Notes under the pieces: generated by a model | What the model saw: the letters and a program-made list of their open reading frames with translations, nothing else | Told to the model about the DNA's origin: nothing | Databases searched by the model: none | Translations under genes and position numbers: made by a program | From: Desulfobacterales bacterium | GTDB lineage: Bacteria; Desulfobacterota; Desulfobacteria; Desulfobacterales; C00003106 | Reading direction: 5' to 3' | Length of the DNA stretch: 6,359 nt | NCBI GenBank assembly: GCA_030613165.1 | Contig: JAUWMN010000106.1 | Coordinates: 1 to 6,359, forward strand | Part shown: one piece after another, positions 1-6,359 of the stretch | How the letters are laid out: each line of letters begins with the position of its first letter | Position numbering within the stretch: position 1 is the first letter of the stretch

Positions 1-1050
1 CGCCTCCTCGCCCCCGTTGAAAAAATAGGTGACATGGGCGTATTTTTCCGTTTCCGCGATCCGAAGCTGGCGGAGTTGTGCCTTGCTTACGATTTCGCCA
101 AATATATTGACGAGATGTTCCGGCGGGAATGCGACCGGAAAGGTGAATTGTTCCTCATAAATAGTCATGGATACATAGTCGGCAAGCTGTGGCCTGGGAT
201 TTGTCGCAAATCCGTCAAAGCCCGGCGCTGTAAACGCACGGCTGAGTTCGCGCGCGCGGTCCGCCCGGAAATTGAAAAAGATTATCCCGTCCTGGTCACG
301 AACAGTGGCGGCAGGGTTGCCTGACATGTCGGTAATGATTGTGGGTTCGATAAATTCGTCGGTCTCTCCCCGTTCATATGCCGAACTGACCGCGGTAATC
401 GGATCCGGCGCCGGTATTCCGGTCCCGGATGTCAGCATTTTGTATGCCTTTTCGACCCTGTTCCACCTTGTGTCCCGATCCATCGCATAGAACCTGCCGC
501 AGACGGTCGCGATCTTGCCTATTCCCTGACGATCCAGTTCTTTTTGCAAGGTGCGGATGTAATCGATGCCGCTGTGTGGGGGTGTGTCTCTGCCATCCAT
601 GAAACAATGGATATAAAGATTAGGCACATCACTACGCCTGGCTAACTCAATAAGCGCAAAGATGTGGTCCATGTGACTGTGTACCCCTCCGTCTGAGACC
701 AATCCCATAATATGGAGGGAGGAGTTGTTCTTTTTGACCTTTGAGATCACCCGGTTGAATGTCTTGTTATCAAAAAACTCTCCACTGCGAATAGAGCGGT
801 TGATCCTGGTAATGCCCTGGTAAACCACTCTGCCGGCGCCGATGTTGAGGTGACCGACCTCGGAATTCCCCATAATCCCTTCTGGAAGACCAACAGCCTT
901 TCCCGATGTTGCCAGACGCGTGGAAGGATAAGTCTTGAAAAGTTTGTCCTGAAAAGGGGTGCGGGCCTGGACGATGGCATTAGCTTCTCCTGGCGGCGCA
1001 ATCCCCCATCCGTCTAATATGCATAACATTATCGGTCTGCGGCTGAGCAT
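1..1050 (-). CDS. gpmI: 2,3-bisphosphoglycerate-independent phosphoglycerate mutase, N-terminal 350 residues (gene continues past the left edge)
   Basis: This cytoplasmic enzyme of the alkaline phosphatase superfamily interconverts 3- and 2-phosphoglycerate in glycolysis and gluconeogenesis, using Mn and a phosphoserine intermediate. The frame is open from the ATG at 1050 to base 1 with no stop, giving 350 residues of a family usually about 510 long. Visible motifs are the N-terminal metal-site ILDGWG (D13), the catalytic serine in MGNSEVGH (S63), SDGGVHSH (119-126), DGRDTPP (152-158), GRFYAMDRDTRW (185-196), NFRADRARELSRAF (260-273) and RIAETEKYAHV (330-340, with catalytic Lys336). The phosphatase domain begins at the N-terminus, is interrupted by the inserted transferase domain, and resumes near the window edge. 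The remaining metal ligands of the C-terminal part lie outside. A strong Shine-Dalgarno sequence sits 10 nt before the ATG. The gene follows rsfS after 50 nt and is probably the next gene of the same transcript. Identification is very secure; only completeness is unknown. Confidence 0.97.
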   Translation of the reverse strand, partial: MLSRRPIMLCILDGWGIAPPGEANAIVQARTPFQDKLFKTYPSTRLATSGKAVGLPEGIMGNSEVGHLNIGAGRVVYQGITRINRSIRSGEFFDNKTFNRVISKVKKNNSSLHIMGLVSDGGVHSHMDHIFALIELARRSDVPNLYIHCFMDGRDTPPHSGIDYIRTLQKELDRQGIGKIATVCGRFYAMDRDTRWNRVEKAYKMLTSGTGIPAPDPITAVSSAYERGETDEFIEPTIITDMSGNPAATVRDQDGIIFFNFRADRARELSRAFTAPGFDGFATNPRPQLADYVSMTIYEEQFTFPVAFPPEHLVNIFGEIVSKAQLRQLRIAETEKYAHVTYFFNGGEEA

Positions 1051-1060
1051 GGAAATTTAT

Positions 1061-1067
1061 CCTCCTT
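1061..1067 (-). promoter_or_regulatory. Ribosome binding site of gpmI
   Basis: AAGGAGG on the minus strand is a near-perfect Shine-Dalgarno match, 10 nt before the ATG at 1050. It fixes the gpmI start and is the strongest ribosome binding site in the window. It lies just outside the heptamer array that fills the rest of the rsfS-gpmI gap. Confidence 0.85.
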
Positions 1068-1073
1068 GGAGCC

Positions 1074-1108
1074 CTCTCGTCATCTGTCCTCTGTCCTCTA
1101 TCATCTGT
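1074..1108. repeat. Heptamer array C (yAGAkGA on the minus strand), spanning the rsfS stop codon
   Basis: Five consecutive 7-bp units on the plus strand read CTCTCGT, CATCTGT, CCTCTGT, CCTCTAT, CATCTGT. On the minus strand the unit is yAGAkGA, where y is C or T and k is G or T. The array fills most of the short gap between rsfS and gpmI and extends into rsfS: the last sense codon (AGA) and the TGA stop are built from a repeat unit. No spacers separate the units, so this is a short tandem repeat and not a CRISPR. Function is unknown. Confidence 0.8.
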
Positions 1109-1484
1109 CGTCAGGATCGATCCTTTCAGCATCTGACCACAAGCCTTCAAGGTCATAGAACTCACGGGTCGGCTCAAAGAATATATGGATTACCACGTCT
1201 CCGTAATCTATCAGTACCCATTTGCCGCCCTGCAACCCTTCAACACCGAGCGGGCGTATGCCCTGTTTTTTTAGGCTATAGATTACATGTTCCCCAACCG
1301 CGGATACCTGTCGAGAGGATCTTCCGGAGGCGATGATGAATGTATCCGTAAATGAAGCTATACCGCATACATCTAATACCACTAAATCTAAAACTTTTTT
1401 CTGCTGTAAGGCCTTAACGCACCGCTGCCATGTTTGGATATCGGGCTCTTGTTTATGGTTTTCAGACGCTTTTTCAGGTATCAT
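1101..1484 (-). CDS. rsfS: Ribosomal silencing factor RsfS (DUF143/YbeB/Iojap family)
   Basis: RsfS binds ribosomal protein uL14 on the free 50S subunit and blocks joining with 30S, which lowers translation in starvation or stationary phase. The 127-residue product matches the family's usual length. The Iojap-type core runs from about residue 16 to 121, with LDLVVLDVCGIASFTDTFII (32-51), ASGRSSRQV (52-60), RPLGVEG (77-83), WVLIDYGDVVIHIF (89-102) and the REFYDLEGLW stretch (107-116). The ATG at 1484 overlaps the nadD stop as ATGA, and an AAGGA lies 8 nt upstream inside nadD, so translation is probably coupled to nadD. The C-terminal tail (DPDDR) is short and polar, and its final codons come from the heptamer array. 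The neighbouring nadD is the usual partner of this family in many bacteria. Confidence 0.96.
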   Translation of the reverse strand: MIPEKASENHKQEPDIQTWQRCVKALQQKKVLDLVVLDVCGIASFTDTFIIASGRSSRQVSAVGEHVIYSLKKQGIRPLGVEGLQGGKWVLIDYGDVVIHIFFEPTREFYDLEGLWSDAERIDPDDR

Positions 1485-2122
1485 TTATATAGTCCTTTAT
1501 TAATAATATATTCCTCGACTACCCTGGGAACCAGATAGCGTATTGAACATCCTTCCTTCACCAGGTCCCGGATCTTTGTTGATGAGATATCAAGCGAGGT
1601 AACAGCTTGAAAAAATACGGCGCGAAGTTCATGGTGAAGATAGCGCCTTTTCTCATTGTCGGGTCGATAATCCGGAGAGATATTGTCGGCCAGGAATTTT
1701 TCCAATGCATGAGGCGTTCCAGGACGTTCCAACACAACAAAGTGACTTAGTTGAAACAGTTCCTTATACGATTCCCAGGTATTAATTTCGAGGAACGCAT
1801 CCATTCCTACAATAAAAAAAAGTTCTGTCTCCGCGCCCGCGCTTCTTTGAAAGTGTCTTAATGTTTCTACAGTATACGAGAGCCCTGGCCGCCTGATTTC
1901 AATTTCAGAGACCTCAAAAAAAGGATTGCCGGCCACGGCCCGCCGGACCATCTCCAGCCGATCTGCAACAGTGATGGGAGGTTCAACCTTTTTGTGGGGG
2001 GGAAGCGCTGAAGGGATAAAGGTGATCCGATCCAGACGGATCTTTTCGCGAATCTCTTCCGCGGCGCGAAGATGGCCGAAATGTATCGGGTTAAATGTTC
2101 CTCCTAATAATCCCAGGCGCAT
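1481..2122 (-). CDS. nadD: Nicotinate-nucleotide adenylyltransferase
   Basis: NadD transfers AMP from ATP to nicotinate mononucleotide, making deamido-NAD in the cytoplasmic NAD synthesis pathway. The product has 213 residues, normal for the family. It is a single Rossmann-type nucleotidyltransferase domain with the ATP-binding GGTFNPIHFGHL (7-18), PPHK (41-44) and the C-terminal ISSTKIR (179-185). I chose the ATG at 2122 because GGTFNP normally lies within the first ten or so residues. The frame stays open upstream to a TTG at 2152, which would add ten residues unlike the family and overlap proA by 26 nt. The chosen start lies 4 nt after the proA stop with no clear Shine-Dalgarno sequence, so reinitiation after proA is likely. 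The stop overlaps the rsfS ATG as ATGA. Identification is secure; the start is fairly secure. Confidence 0.95.
   Translation of the reverse strand: MRLGLLGGTFNPIHFGHLRAAEEIREKIRLDRITFIPSALPPHKKVEPPITVADRLEMVRRAVAGNPFFEVSEIEIRRPGLSYTVETLRHFQRSAGAETELFFIVGMDAFLEINTWESYKELFQLSHFVVLERPGTPHALEKFLADNISPDYRPDNEKRRYLHHELRAVFFQAVTSLDISSTKIRDLVKEGCSIRYLVPRVVEEYIINKGLYK
1493..1498 (-). promoter_or_regulatory. Ribosome binding site of rsfS inside the nadD 3' end
   Basis: AAAGGA on the minus strand lies 8 nt before the rsfS ATG, within the final codons of nadD. Together with the ATGA overlap it supports the rsfS start and coupling to nadD translation. Confidence 0.7.
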
Positions 2123-2126
2123 AGCT

Positions 2127-3383
2127 CTACGTACGGATCTGACCGTTTCCAAACACTATAAACTTGGTCCCTGTTAGTTCTTCCAGTCCCATCGGGCCAA
2201 AGGCATGAAGCTTGGATGTGCTGATACCGATCTCTGCCCCGAGGCCGAGTTGACCGCCGTCATTAAAACGGGTAGACGCGTTCACCAATACCACTGAAGA
2301 ATCGACCTCTCTAATGAAACGGTTGGCCCTGGCATAGTCGGATGTAACAATCGACTCTGTATGATCGGAGCCATACCGGGCGATGTGCTTCATGGCCTCA
2401 TCCATATCTTGTACTACACGGATTGCAAGAACAAGGTCAAGATACTCTGCCGGCCAATCAGACTCTTCGGCTTGTTGTATTTCCGGGAGAATCCGACAGG
2501 TTGAAGGACACCCTTTGAGTTTTACCCCAGCCTTTTTAAAACTATCTGCCATACGAGGCAAAAAAGTCTCGGCTATTTCGCTGTGAACCAGGAGGGTCTC
2601 CATAGCGTTACAGACCCCTGGACGCTGGACTTTGGCGTTGAAACAGATTGACTCCGCCATGTCGAGGTCTGCTCCATTATCCACATAAACGTGGCAGACC
2701 CCCTTGTAATGTTTTAATACAGGGATGCGCGAATGTTCCACTACAAACCTGATCAGTCCCTCGCCCCCTCTTGGAATAATCAGATCAATGAATTCTTCCT
2801 GTTCCAGCAGGGCATTGACCGCGCTTCTGTCCCTCACAGGGACTACCTGCGCGGCGGCTTCAGGAAGCCCTGCTTCCCCAAGCGCTTCCTGAATGATACT
2901 GGAGAGGATTAGGTTGGAATGGAGGGCTTCCGATCCGCCGCGAAGAATAACAGCGTTTCCCGATTTCAGACACAGGCTTGCCGCGTCTACGGTTACATTA
3001 GGCCGTGACTCATAAATAATCCCGATTACCCCCAACGGTATGCGCATTTTGCCTACCTGCAATCCATTGGGCCGGAGCCACGTTTTTGTAACGGCTCCAA
3101 CCGGGTCGGGGAGTTGCACGACTTCGCGAAGACCTGACACCATAGATTCAATTGTAGAGTCTTTTATTGTAAGCCGGTCGATCATGGCGGCCGAGATCCC
3201 TTGTTCCTCCGCATAAGCGAGGTCCTTTTTATTCTCTTCCTTGATTGCCTCTTTTTTGTCTAACAGCTTTTGAGCAATCCGCTCCAAGGCGTCGTTTTTT
3301 TTGTCCGTACCGCACGTGGCCAGCATCCTTGCAGCCTCTTTAGCCCCGCGTGCCATAGATAGAATAGTTTCTTCGACTGACAT
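2127..3383 (-). CDS. proA: Gamma-glutamyl phosphate reductase (glutamate-5-semialdehyde dehydrogenase)
   Basis: ProA reduces gamma-glutamyl phosphate, made by ProB, to glutamate-5-semialdehyde with NADPH, the second step of proline synthesis. The product has 418 residues, typical for the family, and is a single aldehyde-dehydrogenase-fold protein. Visible landmarks are the [18 protein letters not shown] region (about 114-131), [15 protein letters not shown] (139-153), [10 protein letters not shown] (202-211), [13 protein letters not shown] with the catalytic cysteine at about 258, and the C-terminal [21 protein letters not shown] stretch, here with [13 protein letters not shown] chose the ATG at 3383 because MSVEETI is a normal family start and AAGGAG lies 4 nt upstream. 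An in-frame TTG at 3398 would add five residues and leave the Shine-Dalgarno sequence inside the gene. The 291-nt leader to proB contains heptamer arrays. Confidence 0.97.
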   Translation of the reverse strand: MSVEETILSMARGAKEAARMLATCGTDKKNDALERIAQKLLDKKEAIKEENKKDLAYAEEQGISAAMIDRLTIKDSTIESMVSGLREVVQLPDPVGAVTKTWLRPNGLQVGKMRIPLGVIGIIYESRPNVTVDAASLCLKSGNAVILRGGSEALHSNLILSSIIQEALGEAGLPEAAAQVVPVRDRSAVNALLEQEEFIDLIIPRGGEGLIRFVVEHSRIPVLKHYKGVCHVYVDNGADLDMAESICFNAKVQRPGVCNAMETLLVHSEIAETFLPRMADSFKKAGVKLKGCPSTCRILPEIQQAEESDWPAEYLDLVLAIRVVQDMDEAMKHIARYGSDHTESIVTSDYARANRFIREVDSSVVLVNASTRFNDGGQLGLGAEIGISTSKLHAFGPMGLEELTGTKFIVFGNGQIRT

Positions 3384-3387
3384 AGTA

Positions 3388-3393
3388 CTCCTT
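3388..3393 (-). promoter_or_regulatory. Ribosome binding site of proA
   Basis: AAGGAG on the minus strand is followed by TACT and then the ATG at 3383. The 4-nt spacing is slightly short but the match is strong, and it decides against the upstream TTG start at 3398. Heptamer array B begins only 6 nt upstream of it. Confidence 0.75.
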
Positions 3394-3399
3394 ATCAAG

Positions 3400-3432
3400 T
3401 TAGCTCATGGCTAATAGCTGATAGCTAATAGG
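3400..3432. repeat. Heptamer array B (rGCTnAT) in the proA leader
   Basis: On the plus strand the units read TTAGCTC, ATGGCTA, ATAGCTG, ATAGCTA, followed by a partial ATAGG. Two positions vary (A/G, and A/C/G) while GCT and AT are fixed. Because AGCT is its own complement, the array can pair with itself in several registers close to the proA ribosome binding site. Its sequence is unrelated to the AACnCGy arrays a few tens of bases away. Function is unknown. Confidence 0.8.
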
Positions 3433-3454
3433 CAAAATGGGAATTCCTACATGG

Positions 3455-3626
3455 GTTGCGTGTTGCGAGTTACGTGTTTCGGGTGTTGTCTCCATTCTGT
3501 CTCCACGTATTGAATAAATATGTTTATTTTGCTATCTAATACATCGGTAAGTATCATTTTGACTTTTCATTACTTTATCTTTCTAACCCGCAACACGTAA
3601 CACGCAACCCGTAACTCGCAACTCCC
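3455..3626. repeat. MITE-like element, copy 1: inverted heptamer arrays around a non-coding spacer, between proB and proA
   Basis: The left end (3455-3482) is four units, GTTGCGT, GTTGCGA, GTTACGT, GTTTCGG. The right end (3585-3626) is six units of AACnCGy in the opposite sense. Bases 3455-3483 pair with 3587-3615 at 25 of 29 positions around a spacer of 103 nt, so either the DNA or an RNA copy could fold into a long stem. The spacer is AT-rich and contains no ORF. Bases 3462-3519 align without gaps to 4855-4912 of the second copy at 43 of 58 positions. Terminal inverted repeats, small size and lack of coding suggest a MITE-like element or a structured RNA; no transposase family can be named. 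It accounts for much of the 291-nt proB-proA gap. Confidence 0.75.
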
Positions 3627-3639
3627 TGTTATCCTGATA

Positions 3640-3659
3640 ATCTGTGTTCATCTGTGTAC
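3640..3659. repeat. Decamer tandem repeat downstream of proB
   Basis: ATCTGTGTTC is followed directly by ATCTGTGTAC, two copies of a 10-bp unit with one difference, preceded by a looser ATCCTGATA. On the minus strand it reads as repeated ACACAGAT, 15 nt beyond the proB stop codon at 3675-3677. Similar ACACAGATGA strings occur between genes of various bacteria as I recall. It is too short for a firm element call. Confidence 0.5.
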
Positions 3660-3674
3660 AAAATGGAAATTATA

Positions 3675-4826
3675 CTATTCAATCACTACCAAATTATCCC
3701 TATGAATTACCTCATCATAATATTTGTATCCGAGTTGCTTTTCGATCTGGCCGGTTTTTAGTCCCATCATTTTGCGAATATCGGCTGATGGGTAATTGAC
3801 CAGCCCCGTGGCGATCGGTTTTTTATTGCTATCCATACACTGAACCGGCGCTCCGATTCCAAAGTTCCCCTGAACGTCGATAATTCCGGCAGGAAGAAGG
3901 CTTTTGCCCTGCTCGACAATCGCCCTTCGAGCTCCCTGGTCGACCATTATAACACCTTTAGGTTTTAAGGTAAAGGCGATCCAGCATTTTCGGCTGGTCA
4001 TTTTTTCCTTTCTGGGAAGAAACAGGGTGCCGATTTCTTGTGCCTCAAAGACTCTTTTTAGTACATCGGGAGCAAGACCGTTCGCTATGATCATTGGAAT
4101 TCCGCTGATGGTTACTTTTTTCGCCGCCTGGATCTTGCTGTACATTCCACCTGTCCCTACGGCGCCCGGTATCTTGCATGCCGCTTTTTCAAGTGTACGA
4201 TCGATGGCGCTTACCAGAGGGAGCAATGTGGCATCTGAATGTACGCGAGGGTCCTTGTCGTGAAGCCCATCGATATCGGTTAGATTAACCAGGAGATCAG
4301 CGTCCATAAGATGGGTAATCATGGCAGCAAGTGTATCATTGTCGCCGAATTTTATCTCCTTTACAACTACGGTGTCATTTTCATTTATGATTGGGACGAT
4401 GTCCCATCCTAAAAGGGTGTAAAGCGTGTTGCGTGCGTTCAGATACCGCCTGCGGTTGGAAAGATCATCCATGGTCAAAAGTATCTGCGCAACCTTCTGG
4501 CCGCAACGCTCAAAGGCCTTTTCGTATTCCATAATAAGGCGACTCTGCCCCACGGCGGCAGTAGCCTGCTTTTTCGGGATATCAGCAGGAAGACAGGAAA
4601 GCCCAACCTTTTTCAGACCGGATGCAATAGCGCCTGACGATACCAGGAGTACTTCCACACCCTTCGACTGTATTAGCCAACAGATCTCATCGGCCAACCG
4701 GTTGATTATCTCTGTGTTTAAATCAAGATCTTTTGTGAGGACCCCGCTTCCAACTTTGACAACTACCCGCCGGACGCGTGAAATGATCTCTGCTCTCAAT
4801 TTAACTGTGTTGTCTGTTTCGCGCAT
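3675..4826 (-). CDS. proB: Glutamate 5-kinase with C-terminal PUA domain
   Basis: ProB phosphorylates glutamate with ATP to gamma-glutamyl phosphate, the first and usually proline-inhibited step of proline synthesis, and hands the labile product to ProA. The product has 383 residues, matching the long form with a PUA domain. The amino-acid kinase domain (about 18-270) shows VVKVGSGVLT (22-31), VSSGAIASG (62-70), ATAAVGQ (88-94), RRRYLNARNT (125-134), PIINENDTV (145-153), KFGDNDTLAA (159-168), LTDIDGL (182-188) and GTGGMYSKIQAA (224-235). The PUA domain covers about 287-372. The start at 4826 is the first available ATG; no Shine-Dalgarno sequence precedes it, so the true initiation signal is unclear, although residues from about 20 onward are certain. 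Both flanking gaps contain a copy of the same heptamer-bounded element, which isolates proB from obg and proA more than is usual in this cluster. Confidence 0.96.
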   Translation of the reverse strand: MRETDNTVKLRAEIISRVRRVVVKVGSGVLTKDLDLNTEIINRLADEICWLIQSKGVEVLLVSSGAIASGLKKVGLSCLPADIPKKQATAAVGQSRLIMEYEKAFERCGQKVAQILLTMDDLSNRRRYLNARNTLYTLLGWDIVPIINENDTVVVKEIKFGDNDTLAAMITHLMDADLLVNLTDIDGLHDKDPRVHSDATLLPLVSAIDRTLEKAACKIPGAVGTGGMYSKIQAAKKVTISGIPMIIANGLAPDVLKRVFEAQEIGTLFLPRKEKMTSRKCWIAFTLKPKGVIMVDQGARRAIVEQGKSLLPAGIIDVQGNFGIGAPVQCMDSNKKPIATGLVNYPSADIRKMMGLKTGQIEKQLGYKYYDEVIHRDNLVVIE

Positions 4827-4854
4827 GATGAATGTATGACTGTTAAAATACAGT

Positions 4855-5002
4855 GTTGCGAGTTACGGGTTGCGAGTTTTATTCGGATTCTATTTCTATG
4901 TACTGAATGAATTTATGTGTCGTACCAATGTGTTCATTGTGTGTATCGTTGCAGTTGTCCTGCCGTGTGCACTCGCAACTCGTAACACGTAACTCGTAAC
5001 CC
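4855..5002. repeat. MITE-like element, copy 2: inverted heptamer arrays around a non-coding spacer, between obg and proB
   Basis: The left end has GTTGCGA, GTTACGG, GTTGCGA (4855-4875). The right end (4970-5002) has CACTCGC, AACTCGT, AACACGT, AACTCGT and a partial AACCC. Bases 4855-4876 pair with 4972-4993 at 19 of 22 positions, around a spacer of 95 nt. A 26-bp core at 4887-4912 matches 3494-3519 of copy 1 at 20 positions, and both cores begin exactly 11 nt after the last left-hand heptamer. Weaker similarity continues at the same offset (for example GTATC at 4942-4946 and 3551-3555, shifted by one or two bases). The element occupies most of the 183-nt obg-proB gap and ends 28 nt before the proB start codon. 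No ORF lies inside it. Confidence 0.75.
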
Positions 5003-5009
5003 AAAGATC

Positions 5010-6295
<1,286 letters not shown>

Positions 6296-6304
6296 GAGCC
6301 AAGT

Positions 6305-6309
6305 CTCCC
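6305..6309 (-). promoter_or_regulatory. Ribosome binding site of rpmA
   Basis: GGGAG on the minus strand lies 9 nt before the rpmA ATG at 6295. It is a moderate match and supports that start, which protein conservation already fixes. Confidence 0.6.
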
Positions 6310-6316
6310 TGCTTTG

Positions 6317-6346
6317 GATTGATGATTTAGTAAAAAATCTTCAATC
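6317..6346. other. AT-rich imperfect hairpin upstream of rpmA
   Basis: GATTGATGATTT (6317-6328) and AAATCTTCAATC (6335-6346) pair at 11 of 12 positions around a 6-nt loop. No T-run follows on the minus strand, so it does not look like an intrinsic terminator. It may be a processing or attenuation structure between the presumed rplU and rpmA, or chance in AT-rich sequence. Confidence 0.4.
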
Positions 6347-6359
6347 ATTAATTATTGTT

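Noticed and set aside
34..607. Open frames of 72-96 codons over the gpmI region
   Set aside because: They lie on the other strand or in other frames of a continuous, strongly conserved gpmI frame.
747..1001. Minus-strand frame that could suggest a frameshifted gpmI
   Set aside because: The gpmI frame runs unbroken from 1050 to 1 with family motifs throughout; this frame is out of register and matches nothing.
959..1336. Plus-strand frame of 125 codons over gpmI and rsfS
   Set aside because: It crosses the gap and the two conserved genes antisense, with no ribosome binding site or recognisable protein.
2120..2152. TTG start of nadD at 2152
   Set aside because: It adds ten residues not typical of NadD and overlaps proA by 26 nt; the ATG at 2122 places GGTFNP at the normal distance.
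3381..3398. TTG start of proA at 3398
   Set aside because: The AAGGAG ribosome binding site lies downstream of it, and MSVEET at 3383 is the usual ProA N-terminus.
3483..3584. Possible small protein inside the element spacer
   Set aside because: The spacers of the two copies contain no open frame of useful length with a start and ribosome binding site on either strand.
3455..3615. The inverted arrays as an intrinsic terminator for proB
   Set aside because: The arms are about 100 nt apart and no T-run follows the stem on the minus strand.
3455..3626. Heptamer arrays as a CRISPR array
   Set aside because: Units are 7 bp, contiguous and degenerate, with no unique spacers between them and no cas genes nearby.
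3904..4263. Plus-strand frames over proB (also 4426-4839) and obg (5479-5814)
   Set aside because: They are antisense shadows of strongly conserved genes with no supporting signals.
4827..5009. Sigma-70 promoter for proB in the obg-proB gap
   Set aside because: Loose matches such as TTGGTA exist, but none has a convincing -10 box at 16-18 nt spacing.

Overview
All seven genes in this window lie on the minus strand. Read in that direction (from high to low coordinate) the order is rpmA (bL27), obg/obgE, proB, proA, nadD, rsfS and the 5' part of gpmI, which runs off the left edge. This housekeeping cluster resembles the rplU-rpmA-obg-proB-proA-nadD-rsfS-gpmI order that I recall from Deltaproteobacteria/Desulfobacterota such as Geobacter relatives. 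The bL27 starts directly with [10 protein letters not shown] and lacks the cleaved N-terminal extension of Firmicutes. The Obg protein ends shortly after its G domain. Both fit a Gram-negative host of that type. The lineage is inferred from gene order and protein style, not from a database search.

Layout from right to left: 6296-6359 is a leader holding an AT-rich imperfect hairpin, and rplU probably lies just outside the window. Next come rpmA (6038-6295) and obg (5010-6032), 5 nt apart. A 183-nt gap (4827-5009) follows, then proB (3675-4826), then a 291-nt gap (3384-3674), then proA (2127-3383). nadD (1481-2122) begins 4 nt after the proA stop. rsfS (1101-1484) overlaps nadD by the four bases ATGA. 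A 50-nt gap precedes gpmI (1-1050, incomplete). Functionally the genes cover ribosome assembly and silencing (bL27, Obg, RsfS), the first two steps of proline synthesis (ProB, ProA), NAD synthesis (NadD) and glycolysis/gluconeogenesis (GpmI). Tight spacing within proA-nadD-rsfS suggests co-transcription and partly coupled translation.

The unusual content is in the gaps. Both gaps around proB hold a copy of a ~150-170 bp non-coding element. Its ends are inverted arrays of degenerate heptamers (AACnCGy), and its interior includes a shared 26-bp core. The two copies lie in the same orientation, so proB is bracketed by direct copies of a MITE-like, foldable element. Two further heptamer arrays with unrelated sequence sit before the proA ribosome binding site (rGCTnAT) and across the rsfS stop codon (yAGAkGA on the minus strand). 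All three families follow the same layout: one two-state position, three fixed bases, one freer position, two fixed bases. A short decamer repeat (ATCTGTGTnC) lies just downstream of the proB stop codon. I see no intrinsic terminator with a T-run, no RNA gene, no CRISPR array and no transposase gene in the window.
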